64,000 nt of DNA from NCBI GenBank assembly GCA_949752795.1, contig CATKHW010000551.1, positions 1,087,634 to 1,151,633 on the forward strand. The letters run 5' to 3'. The position numbers were made by a program, and so were the translations under genes. The notes below the pieces were generated by a model, which ran no database searches, was not told the origin of the DNA, and saw only the letters and a list, made by a program, of their open reading frames with translations. The DNA comes from Hyperoodon ampullatus (taxonomy: Eukaryota; Chordata; Mammalia; Artiodactyla; Ziphiidae). Shown here piece after piece: positions 52,168 through 64,000 of this stretch (positions are counted from its first letter, which is position 1; each line of letters starts with the position of its first letter).

Positions 52168-53906
52168 AAGTAAAGAACAGAGGTACAGAGCCAAGGGCAC
52201 TACCAGTCTAGGGAATATACCTTGGGAAAACTGAAAATCAATAAGACAGAGCCACCCCAAAATTTAGGGCTGCACTGCATACAAGGACCTCAACTTGGAT
52301 ACACCTTAAGTATCCCAGAAAATATAAACATGGTTCAAAAAATTGTGGTACTTACGTACGATGGAATATCCCTCAGCCATGAAATCAATGTCATAAGACC
52401 AGTAGCAGCAAAATGGGTGGATTCAGGTACGATGATTCTAAGTGAAATAAGTCACACAGAAAAAGAAACTTATCATAAGATATCACTTATGAAGATCCTG
52501 TAAACATGGCTACACTTGAACTGAGTTAGGAAAGAGAACAGTGTCTCACATTTAGAAAACACTCTTATACCTGCTTAAGGGGGAAGGAGAGGTGGGTTGA
52601 TGCATAAAACCAGAGTTTGATATAAGCACAGGTACCGTTCCAAAAACCAACTATGGAATAGACAAGACCTACACCATCCCCAGCGAAAGGGACTCAAAAC
52701 CCCATATTTCCCGCAGAGGAAAATATCTGACTAGTAAGAATCTTAAAACCTATGTATTGATATGTCTCCGTAAGGGAATCAAGTGTGTCTAGACTGGCAT
52801 AAACATGGCAGCGAGAATCAGCTCAAACCCACTATAAAAAGGAATTTCAAAAACAAAACAAAAAAACTGGGAAATTCTTTGCAATTCCTTCAGGGTCTCT
52901 GATGAAAGCTGGAATGACCCTATCTACAACGACAGCTGGATGTGGCATAAGGAGGGACACTTGGGACTGAGACGATTGGTGAGATTGGGTGAGCAAATGC
53001 AGACCCTTTAAAGCAATAATGCATGGCACCCATTCCATGGGTCCGAACTCTCCAGGTTGAAGGGAATATTACTACAGCTATAACATGTGCGGGAAACCTA
53101 GAGAACGGACACACTGTGAATACGAAAGGTTTCTAAAACTCAACGAATAGTCCCTCTCCTGGTGCTCCGGTTTGACTTTCCGTCTGCTTTACTATCAACC
53201 TCCCAACTTGGAGAGACAGCCCCTTTAACCTCTTGGTTCGCACAGGTTGCCAATTTGGCAGAGGATGAAAGGGAAGAGGGAGAACCAATGAGAGAGTAGC
53301 TGTTAGGCATTTGGACGGGCACATATCACTGTAATTTCCCGGCAGGAAGAAGAATTAACCAAATTCTCAGCCACCCACCGGGAACCAGTATAGGTCCTGA
53401 ACCAAAATTTTGGACTTGCGGTCAGCTCTCCAAAAACGAGTTGAAAAATGGAGCTCAGGGACACAGCAATTCACAAACTGGCCGAGTAATAAAGGACAAC
53501 TATCGTCCAAAAATCTGTTGAGGGAAGGCAACGAGGCGGACTTGAAAGCGAGGCAGAATAGCAGGAAACAGATTTCAAGAGGTACGTTGGAATCGCCTTT
53601 AAAGCACAGGAAGAGGGTCACAACTTCGACAATGATGCACTTGGCCAAAAAGGGCGTATGCGTTTTCTCCTGAATATATTCAGGAGAAAACGCATACGCC
53701 CTTTTTGGCCAAGCAAGCAAGCGGGCAATGCAAATCTGCACTACAAAGAAGTATCACTTCCCACCGGTCAAAAGGGACATCCACAAAATGTGTAAGAACA
53801 AGAAAGGCAAGACAGGCCCTGGAGAACAGGGAGCCTTGTTATGCTGATGGGCGGGATGTAAATTGCCAACTGCCTCTCTGGAGGAGTGCATTCTGTTCCC
53901 TAAAAC
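52168..53906 (+). repeat. Satellite unit 31
   Basis: AGAGGTACAG, GTGGGTTGATG and CACCATCCCCAG as unit 29, with the second half of unit 30 (AGCTCTCC, AGGGACACAGC). Palindrome 53640-53713, perfect. Confidence 0.93.
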
Positions 53907-55645
53907 AAGTAAAGAACAGAGGTACAGAGCCAAGGGCACTACCAGTCTAGGGAATATACCTTGGGAAAACTGAAAATCAATAAGACAGAGCCACCCCAAA
54001 ATTTAGGGCTGCACTGCATACAAGGACCTCAACTTGGATACACCTTAAGTATCCCAGAAAATATAAACATGGTTCAAAAAATTGTGGTACTTACGTACGA
54101 TGGAATATCCCTCAGCCATGAAATCAATGTCATAAGACCAGTAGCAGCAAAATGGGTGGATTCAGGTACGATGATTCTAAGTGAAATAAGTCACACAGAA
54201 AAAGAAACTTATCATAAGATATCACTTATGAAGATCCTGTAAACATGGCTACACTTGAACTGAGTTAGGAAAGAGAACAGTGTCTCACATTTAGAAAACA
54301 CTCTTATACCTGCTTAAGGGGGAAGGAGAGGTGGGTTGATGCATAAAACCAGAGTTTGATATAAGCACAGGTACCGTTCCAAAAACCAACTATGGAATAG
54401 ACAAGACCTACACCATCCCCAGCGAAAGGGACTCAAAACCCCATATTTCCCGCAGAGGAAAATATCTGACTAGTAAGAATCTTAAAACCTATGTATTGAT
54501 ATGTCTCCGTAAGGGAATCAAGTGTGTCTAGACTGGCATAAACATGGCAGCGAGAATCAGCTCAAACCCACTATAAAAAGGAATTTCAAAAACAAAACAA
54601 AAAAACTGGGAAATTCTTTGCAATTCCTTCAGGGTCTCTGATGAAAGCTGGAATGACCCTATCTACAACGACAGCTGGATGTGGCATAAGGAGGGACACT
54701 TGGGACTGAGACGATTGGTGAGATTGGGTGAGCAAATGCAGACCCTTTAAAGCAATAATGCATGGCACCCATTCCATGGGTCCGAACTCTCCAGGTTGAA
54801 GGGAATATTACTACAGCTATAACATGTGCGGGAAACCTAGAGAACGGACACACTGTGAATACGAAAGGTTTCTAAAACTCAACGAATAGTCCCTCTCCTG
54901 GTGCTCCGGTTTGACTTTCCGTCTGCTTTACTATCAACCTCCCAACTTGGAGAGACAGCCCCTTTAACCTCTTGGATCGCACAGGTTGCCAATTTGGCAG
55001 AGGATGAAAGGGAAGAGGGAGAACCAATGAGAGAGTAGCTGTTAGGCATTTGGACGGGCACATATCACTGTAATTTCCCGGCAGGAAGAAGAATTAACCA
55101 AATTCTCAGCCACCCACCGGGAACCAGTATAGGTCCTGAACCAAAATTTTGGACTTGCGGTCAGCTCACCAAAAACGAGTTGAAAAATGGAGCTCAGGGG
55201 CACAGCAATTCACAAACTGGCCGAGTAATAAAGGACAACTATCGTCCAAAAATCTGTTGAGGGAAGGCAACGAGGCGGACTTGAAAGCGAGGCAGAATAG
55301 CAGGAAACAGATTTCAAGAGGTACGTTGGAATCGCCTTTAAAGCACAGGAAGAGGGTCACAACTTCGACAATGATGCACTTGGCCAAAAAGGGCGTATGC
55401 GTTTTCTCCTGAATATATTCAGGAGAAAACGCATACGCCCTTTTTGGCCAAGCAAGCAAGCGGGCAATGCAAATCTGCACTACAAAGAAGTATCACTTCC
55501 CAACAGTCAAAGGGGACATCCACAAAATGTGTAAGAACAAGAAAGGCAAGACAGGCCCTGGAGAACAGGGAGCCTTGTTATGCTGATGGGCGGGATGTAA
55601 ATTGCCAACTGCCTCTCTGGAGGAGTGCATTCTGTTCCCTAAAAC
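53907..55645 (+). repeat. Satellite unit 32
   Basis: As unit 29, 5,217 bp downstream of it, with private CTTGGATCGC near 54976. Carries CCCAACAGTCAAAGGGG at 55499. Palindrome 55379-55452, perfect. Confidence 0.93.
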
Positions 55646-57384
55646 AAGTAAAGAACAGAGCTACAGAGCCAAGGGCACTACCAGTCTAGGGAATATACCT
55701 TGGGAAAACTGAAAATCAATAAGACAGAGCCACCCCAAAATTTAGGGCTGCACTGCATACAAGGACCTCAACTTGGATACACCTTAAGTATCCCAGAAAA
55801 TATAAACATGGTTCAAAAAATTGTGGTACTTACGTACGATGGAATATCCCTCAGCCATGAAATCAATGTCATAAGACCAGTAGCAGCAAAATGGGTGGAT
55901 TCAGGTACGATGATTCTAAGTGAAATAAGTCACACAGAAAAAGAAACTTATCATAAGATATCACTTATGAAGATCCTGTAAACATGGCTACACTTGAACT
56001 GAGTTAGGAAAGAGAACAGTGTCTCACATTTAGAAAACACACTTATACCTGCTTAAGGTTGAAGGAGAGGTGGGGTGATGCATAAAACCAGAGTTTGATA
56101 TAAGCACAGGTACCGTTCCAAAAACCAACTATGGAATAGACAAGACCTACACCGTCCTCAGTGAAAGGGACTCAAAACCCCATATTTCCCGCAGAGGAAA
56201 ATATCTGACTAGTAAGAATCTTAAAACCTATGTATTGATATGTCTCCGTAAGGGAATCAAGTGTGTCTAGACTGGCATAAACATGGCAGCGAGAATCAGC
56301 TCAAACCCACTATAAAAAGGAATTTCAAAAACAAAACAAAAAAACTGGGAAATTCTTTACAATTCCTTCAGGGTCTCTGATGAAGGCTGGAATGACCCTA
56401 TCTACAACGACAGCTGGATGTGGCATAAGGAGGGACACTTGGGACTGAGACGATTGGTGAGATTGGGTGAGCAAATGCAGACCCTTTAAAGCAATAATGC
56501 ATGGCACCCATTCCATGGGTCCGAACTCTCCAGGTTGAAGGGAATATTACTACAGCTATAACATGTGCGGGAAACCTAGAGAACGGACACACTGTGAATA
56601 CGAAAGGTTTCTAAAACTCAACGAATAGTCCCTCTCCTGGTGCTCCGGTTTGACTTTCCGTCTGCTTTACTATCAACCTCCCAACTTGGAGAGACAGCCC
56701 CTTTAACCTCTTGGTTCGCACAGGTTGCCAATTTGGCAGAGGATGAAAGGGAAGAGGGAGAACCAATGAGAGAGTAGCTGTTAGGCATTTGGACGGGCAC
56801 ATATCACTGTAATTTCCCGGCAGGAAGAAGAATTAACCAAATTCTCAGCCACCCACCGGGAACCAGTATAGGTCCTGAACCAAAATTTTGGACTTGCGGT
56901 CAGCTCTCCAAAAACGAGTTGAAAAATGGAGCTCAGGGACACAGCAATTCACAAACTGGCCGAGTAATAAAGGACAACTATCGTCCAAAAATCTGTTGAG
57001 GGAAGGCAACGAGGTGGACTTGAAAGCGAGGCAGAATAGCAGGAAACAGATTTCAAGAGGTACGTTGGAATCGCCTTTAAAGCACAGGAAGAGGGGCACA
57101 ACTTCGACAATGATGCACTTGGCCAAAAAGGGCGTATGCGTTTTCTCCTGAATATATTCAGGAGAAAACGCATACGCCCTTTTTGGCCAAGCAAGCAAGC
57201 GGGCAATGCAAATCTGTACTACAAAGAAGTATCACTTCCCACCGGTCAAAAGGGACATCCACAAAATGTGTAAGAACAAGAAAGGCAAGACAGGCCCTGG
57301 AGAACAGGGAGCCTTGTTATGCTGATGGGCGGGATGTAAATTGCCAACTGCCTCTCTGGAGGAGTGCATTCTGTTCCCTAAAAC
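55646..57384 (+). repeat. Satellite unit 33
   Basis: As unit 30 in its first half, then AGCTCTCC and AGGGACACAGC; private GAGGTGGACT (57015) and AATCTGTACT. Palindrome 57118-57191, perfect. Confidence 0.93.
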
Positions 57385-59123
57385 AAGTAAAGAACAGAGC
57401 TACAGAGCCAAGGGCACTACCAGTCTAGGGAATATACCTTGGGAAAACTGAAAATCAATAAGACAGAGCCACCCCAAAATTTAGGGCTGCACTGCATACA
57501 AGGACCTCAACTTGGATACACCTTAAGTATCCCAGAAAATATAAACATGGTTCAAAAAATTGTGGTACTTACGTACGATGGAATATCCCTCAGCCATGAA
57601 ATCAATGTCATAAGACCAGTAGCAGCAAAATGGGTGGATTCAGGTACGATGATTCTAAGTGAAATAAGTCACCCAGAAAAAGAAACTTATCATAAGATAT
57701 CACTTATGAAGATCCTGTAAACATGGCTACACTTGAACTGAGTTAGGAAAGAGAACAGTGTCTCACATTTAGAAAACACTCTTATACCTGCTTAAGGGGG
57801 AAGGAGAGGTGGGGTGATGCATAAAACCAGAGTTTGATATAAGCACAGGTACCGTTCCAAAAACCAACTATGGAAGAGACAAGACCTACACCGTCTTCAG
57901 TGAAAGGGACTCAAAACCCCATATTTCCCGCAGAGGAAAATATCTGACTAGTAAGAATCTTAAAACCTATGTATTGATATGTCTCCGTAAGGGAATCAAG
58001 TGTGTCTAGACTGGCATAAACATGGCAGCGAGAATCAGCTCAAACCCACTATAAAAAGGAATTTCAAAAACAAAACAAAAAAACTGGGAAATTCTTTGCA
58101 ATTCCTTCAGGGTCTCTGATGAAAGCTGGAATGACCCTATCTACAACGACAGCTGGATGTGGCATAAGGAGGGACACTTGGGACTGAGACGATTGTTGAG
58201 ATTGGGTGAGCAAATGCAGACCCTTTAAAGCAATAATGCATGGCACCCATTCCATGGGTCCGAACTCTCCAGGTTGAAGGGAATGTTACTACAGCTATAA
58301 CATGTGCGGGAAACCAAGAGAACGGACACACTGTGAATACGAAAGGTTTCTAAAACTCAACGAATAGTCCCTCTCCTGGTGCTCCGGTTTGACTTTCCGT
58401 CTGCTTTACTATCAACGTCCCAACTTGGAGAGACAGCCCCTTTAACCTCTTGGTTCGCACAGGTTGCCAATTTGGCAGAGGATGAAAGGGAAGAGGGAGA
58501 ACCAATGAGAGAGTAGCTGTTAGGCATTTGGACGGGCACATATCACTGTAATTTCCCGGCAGGAAGAAGAATTAACCAAATTCTCAGCCACCCACCGGGA
58601 ACCAGTATAGGTCCTGAAGCAAAATTTTGGACTTGCGGTCAGCTCACCAAAAACGAGTTGAAAAATGGAGCTCAGGGGCACAGCAATTCACAAATTGGCC
58701 GAGTAATAAAGGACAACTATCGTCCAAAAATCTGTTGAGGGAAGGCAACGAGGCGGACTTGAAAGCGAGGCAGAATAGCAGGAAACAGATTTCAAGAGGT
58801 ACGTTGGAATCGCCTTTAAAGCACAGGAAGAGGGGCACAACTTCGACAATGATGCACTTGGCCAAAAAGGGCGTATGCGTTTTCTCCTGAATATATTCAG
58901 GAGAAAACGCATACGCCCTTTTTGGCCAAGCAAGCAAGCGGGCAATGCAAATCTGCACTACAAAGAAGTATCACTTCCCACCGGTCACAAGGGACATCCA
59001 CAAAATGTGTAAGAACAAGAAAGGCAAGACAGGCCCTGGAGAACAGGGAGCCTTGTTATGCTGATGGGCGGGATGTAAATTGCCAACTGCCTCTCTGGAG
59101 GAGTGCATTCTGTTCCCTAAAAC
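57385..59123 (+). repeat. Satellite unit 34
   Basis: CACCCAGAA (shared with unit 22), GGAAGAGAC, CGTCTTCAG, GATTGTTGAG, ATCAACGTCC and CTGAAGC (shared with unit 24). Palindrome 58857-58930, perfect. Confidence 0.93.
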
Positions 59124-60862
59124 AAGTAAAGAACAGAGCTACAGAGCCAAGGGCACTACCAGTCTAGGGAATATACCTTGGGAAAACTGAAAATCAATAA
59201 GACAGAGCCACCCCAAAATTTAGGGCTGCACTGCATACAAGGACCTCAACTTGGATACACCTTAAGTATCCCAGAAAATATAAACATGGTTCAAAAAATT
59301 GTGGTACTTACGTACGATGGAATATCCCTCAGCCATGAAATCAATGTCATAAGACCAGTAGCAGCAAAATGGGTGGATTCAGGTATGATGATTCTAAGTG
59401 AAATAAGTCACACAGAAAAAGAAACTTATCATAAGATATCACTTATGAAGATCCTGTAAACATGGCTACACTTGAACTGAGTTAGGAAAGAGAACAGTGT
59501 CTCACATTTAGAAAACACTCTTATACCTGCTTAAGGTTGAAGGAGAGGTGGGGTGATGCATAAAACCAGAGTTTGATATAAGCACAGGTACCGTTCCAAA
59601 AACCAACTATGGAATAGACAAGACCTACACCGTCCTCAGTGAAAGGGACTCAAAACCCCATATTTCACGCAGAGGAAAATATCTGACTAGTAAGAATCTT
59701 AAAACCTATGTATTGATATGTCTCCGTAAGGGAATCAAGTGTGTCTAGACTGGCATAAACATGGCAGCGAGAATCAGCTCAAACCCACTATAAAAAGGAA
59801 TTTCAAAAACAAAACAAAAAAACTGGGAAATTCTTTACAATTCCTTCAGGGTCTCTGATGAAAGCTGGAATGACCCTATCTACAACGACAGCTGGATGTG
59901 GCATAAGGAGGGACACTTGGGACTGAGACGATTGGTGAGATTGGGTGAGCAAATGCAGACCCTTTAAAGCAATAATGCATGGCACCCATTCCATGGGTCC
60001 GAACTCTCCAGGTTGAAGGGAATATTACTACAGCTATAACATGTGCGGGAAACCTAGAGAACGGACACACTGTGAATACGAAAGGTTTCTAAAACTCAAC
60101 GCATAGTCCCTCTCCTGGTGCTCCGATTTGACTTTCCGTCTGCTTTACTATCAACCTCCCAACTTGGAGAGACAGCCCCTTTAACCTCTTGGTTTGCACA
60201 AGTTGCCAATTTGGCAGAGGATGAAAGGGAAGAGGGAGAACCAATGAGAGAGTAGCTGTTAGGCATTTGGACGGGCACATATCACTGTAATTTCCCGGCA
60301 GGAAGAAGAATTAACCAAATTCTCAGCCACCCACCGGGAACCAGTATAGGTCCTGAACCAAAATTTTGGACTTGCGGTCAGCTCACCAAAAACGAGTTGA
60401 AAAATGGAGCTCAGGGGCACAGCAATTCACAAACTGGCCGAGTAATAAAGGACAACTATCGTCCAAAAATCTGTTGAGGGAAGGCAACGAGGCGGACTTG
60501 AAAGCGAGGCAGAATAGCAGGAAACAGATTTCAAGAGGTACGTTGGAATCGCCTTTAAAGCACAGGAAGAGGGGCACAACTTCGACAATGATGCACTTGG
60601 CCAAAAAGGGCGTATGCGTTTTCTCCTGAATATATTCAGGAGAAAACGCATACGCCCTTTTTGGCCAAGCAAGCAAGCGGGCAATGCAAATCTGCACTAC
60701 AAAGAAGTATCACTTCCCAACAGTCAAAGGGGACATCCACAAAATGTGTAAGAACAAGAAAGGCAAGACAGGCCCTGGAGAACAGGGAGCCTTGTTATGC
60801 TGATGGGCGGGATGTAAATTGCCAACTGCCTCTCTGGAGGAGTGCATTCTGTTCCCTAAAAC
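59124..60862 (+). repeat. Satellite unit 35, mosaic
   Basis: AAGGTTGAAG and CAGTGAAAG like units 30 and 33, CGCATAG with TTTGCACAAG like unit 28, and CCCAACAGTCAAAGGGG at 60716 like units 29 and 32. Palindrome 60596-60669, perfect. Confidence 0.93.
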
Positions 60863-62601
60863 AAGTAAAGAACAGAGCTACAGAGCCAAGGGCACTACCA
60901 GTCTAGGGAATATACCTTGGGAAAACTGAAAATCAATAAGACAGAGCCACCCCAAAATTTAGGGCTGCACTGCATACAAGGACCTCAACTTGGATACACC
61001 TTAAGTATCCCAGAAAATATAAACATGGTTCAAAAAATTGTGGTACTTACGTACGATGGAATATCCCTCAGCCATGAAATCAATGTCATAAGACCAGTAG
61101 CAGCAAAATGGGTGGATTCAGGTACGATGATTCTAAGTGAAATAAGTCACACAGAAAAAGAAACTTATCATAAGATATCACTTATGAAGATCCTGTAAAC
61201 ATGGCTACACTTGAACTGAGTTAGGAAAGAGAACAGTGTCTCACATTTAGAAAACACTCTTATACCTGCTTAAGGGGGAAGGAGAGGTGGGGTGATGCAT
61301 AAAACCAGAGTTTGATATAAGCACAGGTACCGTTCCAAAAACCAACTATGGAATACACAAGACCTACACCGTCCTCAGCGAAAGGGACTCAAAACCCCAT
61401 ATTTCCCGCAGAGGAAAATATCTGACTAGTAAGAATCTTAAAACCTATGTATTGATATGTCTCCGTAAGGGAATCAAGTGTGTCTAGACTGGCATAAACA
61501 TGGCAGCGAGAATCAGCTCAAACCCACTATAAAAAGGAATTTCAAAAACAAAACAAAAAAACTGGGAAATTCTTTGCAATTCCTTCAGGGTCTCTGATGA
61601 AAGCTGGAATGACCCTATCTACAACGACAGCTGGATGTGGCATAAGGAGGGACACTTGGGACTGAGACGATTGGTGAGATTGGGTGAGCAAATGCAGACC
61701 CTTTAAAGCAATAATGCATGGCACCCATTCCATGGGTCCGAACTCTCCAGGTTGAAGGGAATGTTACTACAGCTATAACATGTGCGGGAAACCTAGAGAA
61801 CGGACACACTGTGAATACGAAAGGTTTCTAAAACTCAACGCATAGTCCCTCTCCTGGTGCTCCGGTTTGACTTTCCGTCTGCTTTACTATCAACCTCCCA
61901 ACTTGGAGAGACAGCCCCTTTAACCTCTTGGTTCGCACAGGTTGCCAATTTGGCAGAGGATGAAAGGGAAGAGGGAGAACCAATGAGAGAGTAGCTGTTA
62001 GGCATTTGGACGGGCACATATCACTGTAATTTCCCGGCAGGAAGAAGAATTAACCAAATTCTCAGCCACCCACCGGGAACCAGTATAGGTCCTCAACCAA
62101 AATTTTGGACTTGCGGTCAGCTCACCAAAAACGAGTTGAAAAATGGAGCTCAGGGGCACAGCAATTCACAAACTGGCCGAGTAATAAAGGACAACTATCG
62201 TCCAAAAATCTGTTGAGGGAAGGCAACGAGGCGGACTTGAAAGCGAGGCAGAATAGCAGGAAACAGATTTCAAGAGGTACGTTGGAATCGCCTTTAAAGC
62301 ACAGGAAGAGGGGCACAACTTCGACAATGATGCACTTGGCCAAAAAGGGCGTATGCGTTTTCTCCTGAATATATTCAGGAGAAAACGCATACGCCCTTTT
62401 TGGCCAAGCAAGCAAGCGGGCAATGCAAATCTGCACTACAAAGAAGTATCACTTCCCACCGGTCAAAAGGGACATCCACAAAATGTGTAAGAACAAGAAA
62501 GGCAAGACAGGCCCTGGAGAACAGGGAGCCTTGTTATGCTGATGGGCGGGATGTAAATTGCCAACTGCCTCTCTGGAGGAGTGCATTCTGTTCCCTAAAA
62601 C
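60863..62601 (+). repeat. Satellite unit 36
   Basis: GGAATACACAAG, TTTGCAATTCC and CCTCAACCAAAA; matches unit 27. Palindrome 62335-62408, perfect. Confidence 0.93.
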
Positions 62602-64000
62602 AAGTAAAGAACAGAGCTACAGAGCCAAGGGCACTACCAGTCTAGGGAATATACCTTGGGAAAACTGAAAATCAATAAGACAGAGCCACCCCAAAATTTA
62701 GGGCTGCACTGCATACAAGGACCTCAACTTGGATACACCTTAAGTATCCCAGAAAATATAAACATGGTTCAAAAAATTGTGGTACTTACGTACGATGGAA
62801 TATCCCTCAGCCATGAAATCAATGTCATAAGACCAGTAGCAGCAAAATGGGTGGATTCAGGTACGATGATTCTAAGTGAAATAAGTCACACAGAAAAAGA
62901 AACTTATCATAAGATATCACTTATGAAGATCCTGTAAACATGGCTACACTTGAACTGAGTTAGGAAAGAGAACAGTGTCTCACATTTAGAAAACACTCTT
63001 ATACCTGCTTAAGGGGGAAGGAGAGGTGGGGTGATGCATAAAACCAGAGTTTGATATAAGCACAGGTACCGTTCCAAAAACCAACTATGGAATACACAAG
63101 ACCTACACCGTCCTCAGCGAAAGGGACTCAAAACCCCATATTTCCCGCAGAGGAAAATATCTGACTAGTAAGAATCTTAAAACCTATGTATTGATATGTC
63201 TCCGTAAGGGAATCAAGTGTGTCTAGACTGGCATAAACATGGCAGCGAGAATCAGCTCAAACCCACTATAAAAAGGAATTTCAAAAACAAAACAAAAAAA
63301 CTGGGAAATTCTTTGCAATTCCTTCAAGGTCTCTGATGAAAGCTGGAATGACCCTATCTACAACGACAGCTGGATGTGGCATAAGGAGGGACACTTGGGA
63401 CTGAGACGATTGGTGAGATTGGGTGAGCAAATGCAGACCCTTTAAAGCAATAATGCATGGCACCCATTCCATGGGTCCGAACTCTCCAGGTTGAAGGGAA
63501 TATTACTACAGCTATAACATGTGCGGGAAACCTAGAGAACGGACACACTGTGAATATGAAAGGTTTCTAAAACTCAACGCATAGTCCCTCTCCTGGTGCT
63601 CCGGTTTGACTTTCCGTCTGCTTTACTATCAACCTCCCAACTTGGAGAGACAGCCCCTTTAACCTCTTGGTTTGCACAAGTTGCCAATTTGGCAGAGGAT
63701 GAAAGGGAAGAGGGAGAACCAATGAGAGAGTAGCTGTTAGGCATTTGGACGGGCACATATCACTGTAATTTCCCGGCAGGAAGAAGAATTAACCAAATTC
63801 TCAGCCACCCACCGGGAACCAGTATAGGTCCTGAACCAAAATTTTGGACTTGCGGTCAGCTCACCAAAAACGAGTTGAAAAATGGAGCTCAGGGGCACAG
63901 CAATTCACAAACTGGCCGAGTAATAAAGGACAACTATCGTCCAAAAATCTGATGAGGGAAGGCAACGAGGCGGACTTGAAAGCGAGGCAGAATAGCAGGA
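62602..64000 (+). repeat. Satellite unit 37, partial (cut by window end)
   Basis: First 1,399 bp of a unit matching unit 28 (CTTCAAGGTC, TTTGCACAAG, CTGATGAG), with private AATATGAAAGG near 63557. The window ends about 75 bp before its palindrome would start. Confidence 0.93.

Larger units (their letters stand above)
1..64000 (+). repeat. Tandem satellite array, ~1,739-bp unit, probable common cetacean satellite
   Basis: The same ~1,739-bp sequence follows itself without spacers from the first to the last base: 36 complete units and one of 1,399 bp, all in the same orientation. Units differ by scattered substitutions; total length varies by only one base (1,738 to 1,740). Each unit has one KpnI site (GGTACC, e.g. 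in CAGGTACCG) and one SacI site (GAGCTC), so digestion should give a ~1.74-kb ladder. L1 ORF2 and L1 3' UTR homology within the unit points to a therian mammal; unit length plus L1 origin points to the cetacean common satellite (family knowledge from memory, not checked). The tandem array is certain; the cetacean assignment is about 0.75. No unrelated gene, RNA gene or later transposon insertion was seen. Confidence 0.95.

Noticed and set aside
1..64000. A novel functional gene system in the window
   Set aside because: Every base belongs to the same satellite unit; there is no unique sequence in which to place one.

Overview
The whole 64 kb window is one uninterrupted head-to-tail satellite array. 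A unit of about 1,739 bp repeats 36 complete times, plus a last partial unit of 1,399 bp, always in the same orientation. There is no unique sequence, no foreign insertion and no convincing functional gene. Cutting the array at window position 1, units start at 1, 1740, 3478, 5217, 6956, 8695, 10433, 12172, 13910, 15649, 17387, 19126, 20865, 22604, 24344, 26083, 27822, 29561, 31300, 33039, 34778, 36517, 38256, 39995, 41734, 43473, 45212, 46951, 48690, 50429, 52168, 53907, 55646, 57385, 59124, 60863 and 62602. Units are 1,739 bp except four of 1,738 bp (2, 6, 8, 10) and one of 1,740 bp (14).

Unit anatomy (unit 1/2 coordinates). Much of the unit resembles the 3' end of a mammalian LINE-1 read on the + strand. 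ORF2 C-terminal sequence starts near 1230, is interrupted by a perfect 74-bp palindrome (1473-1546), and resumes at about 1553. It then crosses the arbitrary unit boundary through the end of ORF2 (to about 2075), continues as a 3' UTR-like stretch and ends in an A-rich tail at about 2438. The remaining ~530 bp (700-1229 in unit 1) I cannot assign. The L1 match was made by eye against remembered L1 consensus sequence; no search was run.

Organism. An L1-derived tandem repeat with an artiodactyl/cetacean-style L1 3' UTR and a unit near 1.74 kb fits the 'common cetacean satellite'. As I recall it, that satellite is about 1.76 kb in baleen whales and many toothed whales and about 1.58 kb in dolphins, and its unit has been described as L1-based. 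The best guess is therefore heterochromatin of a non-delphinid whale. Many differences between units are C-to-T or G-to-A changes at CpG, as expected for methylated vertebrate heterochromatin.

Layout by subfamily. Units 1-11 (1-19125) mix three types: A, B (1,738 bp, one T deleted) and C, largely alternating, with two A/C recombinants of opposite polarity (units 4 and 9). Units 12-17 (19126-29560) form a second group with a three-unit recurrence. Units 18-24 (29561-41733) are M-N dimers. Units 25-28 (41734-48689) are a third group, whose last pair recurs nine units later as units 36-37. Units 29-35 (48690-60862) show a 5,217-bp (three-unit) recurrence. This is the pattern of repeated unequal exchange and gene conversion.

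The satellite family is probably already known. The items most worth a second look are the long palindrome inserted in L1-derived sequence and kept almost perfect in every copy, the opposite-polarity recombinant units, and the unassigned 530 bp.
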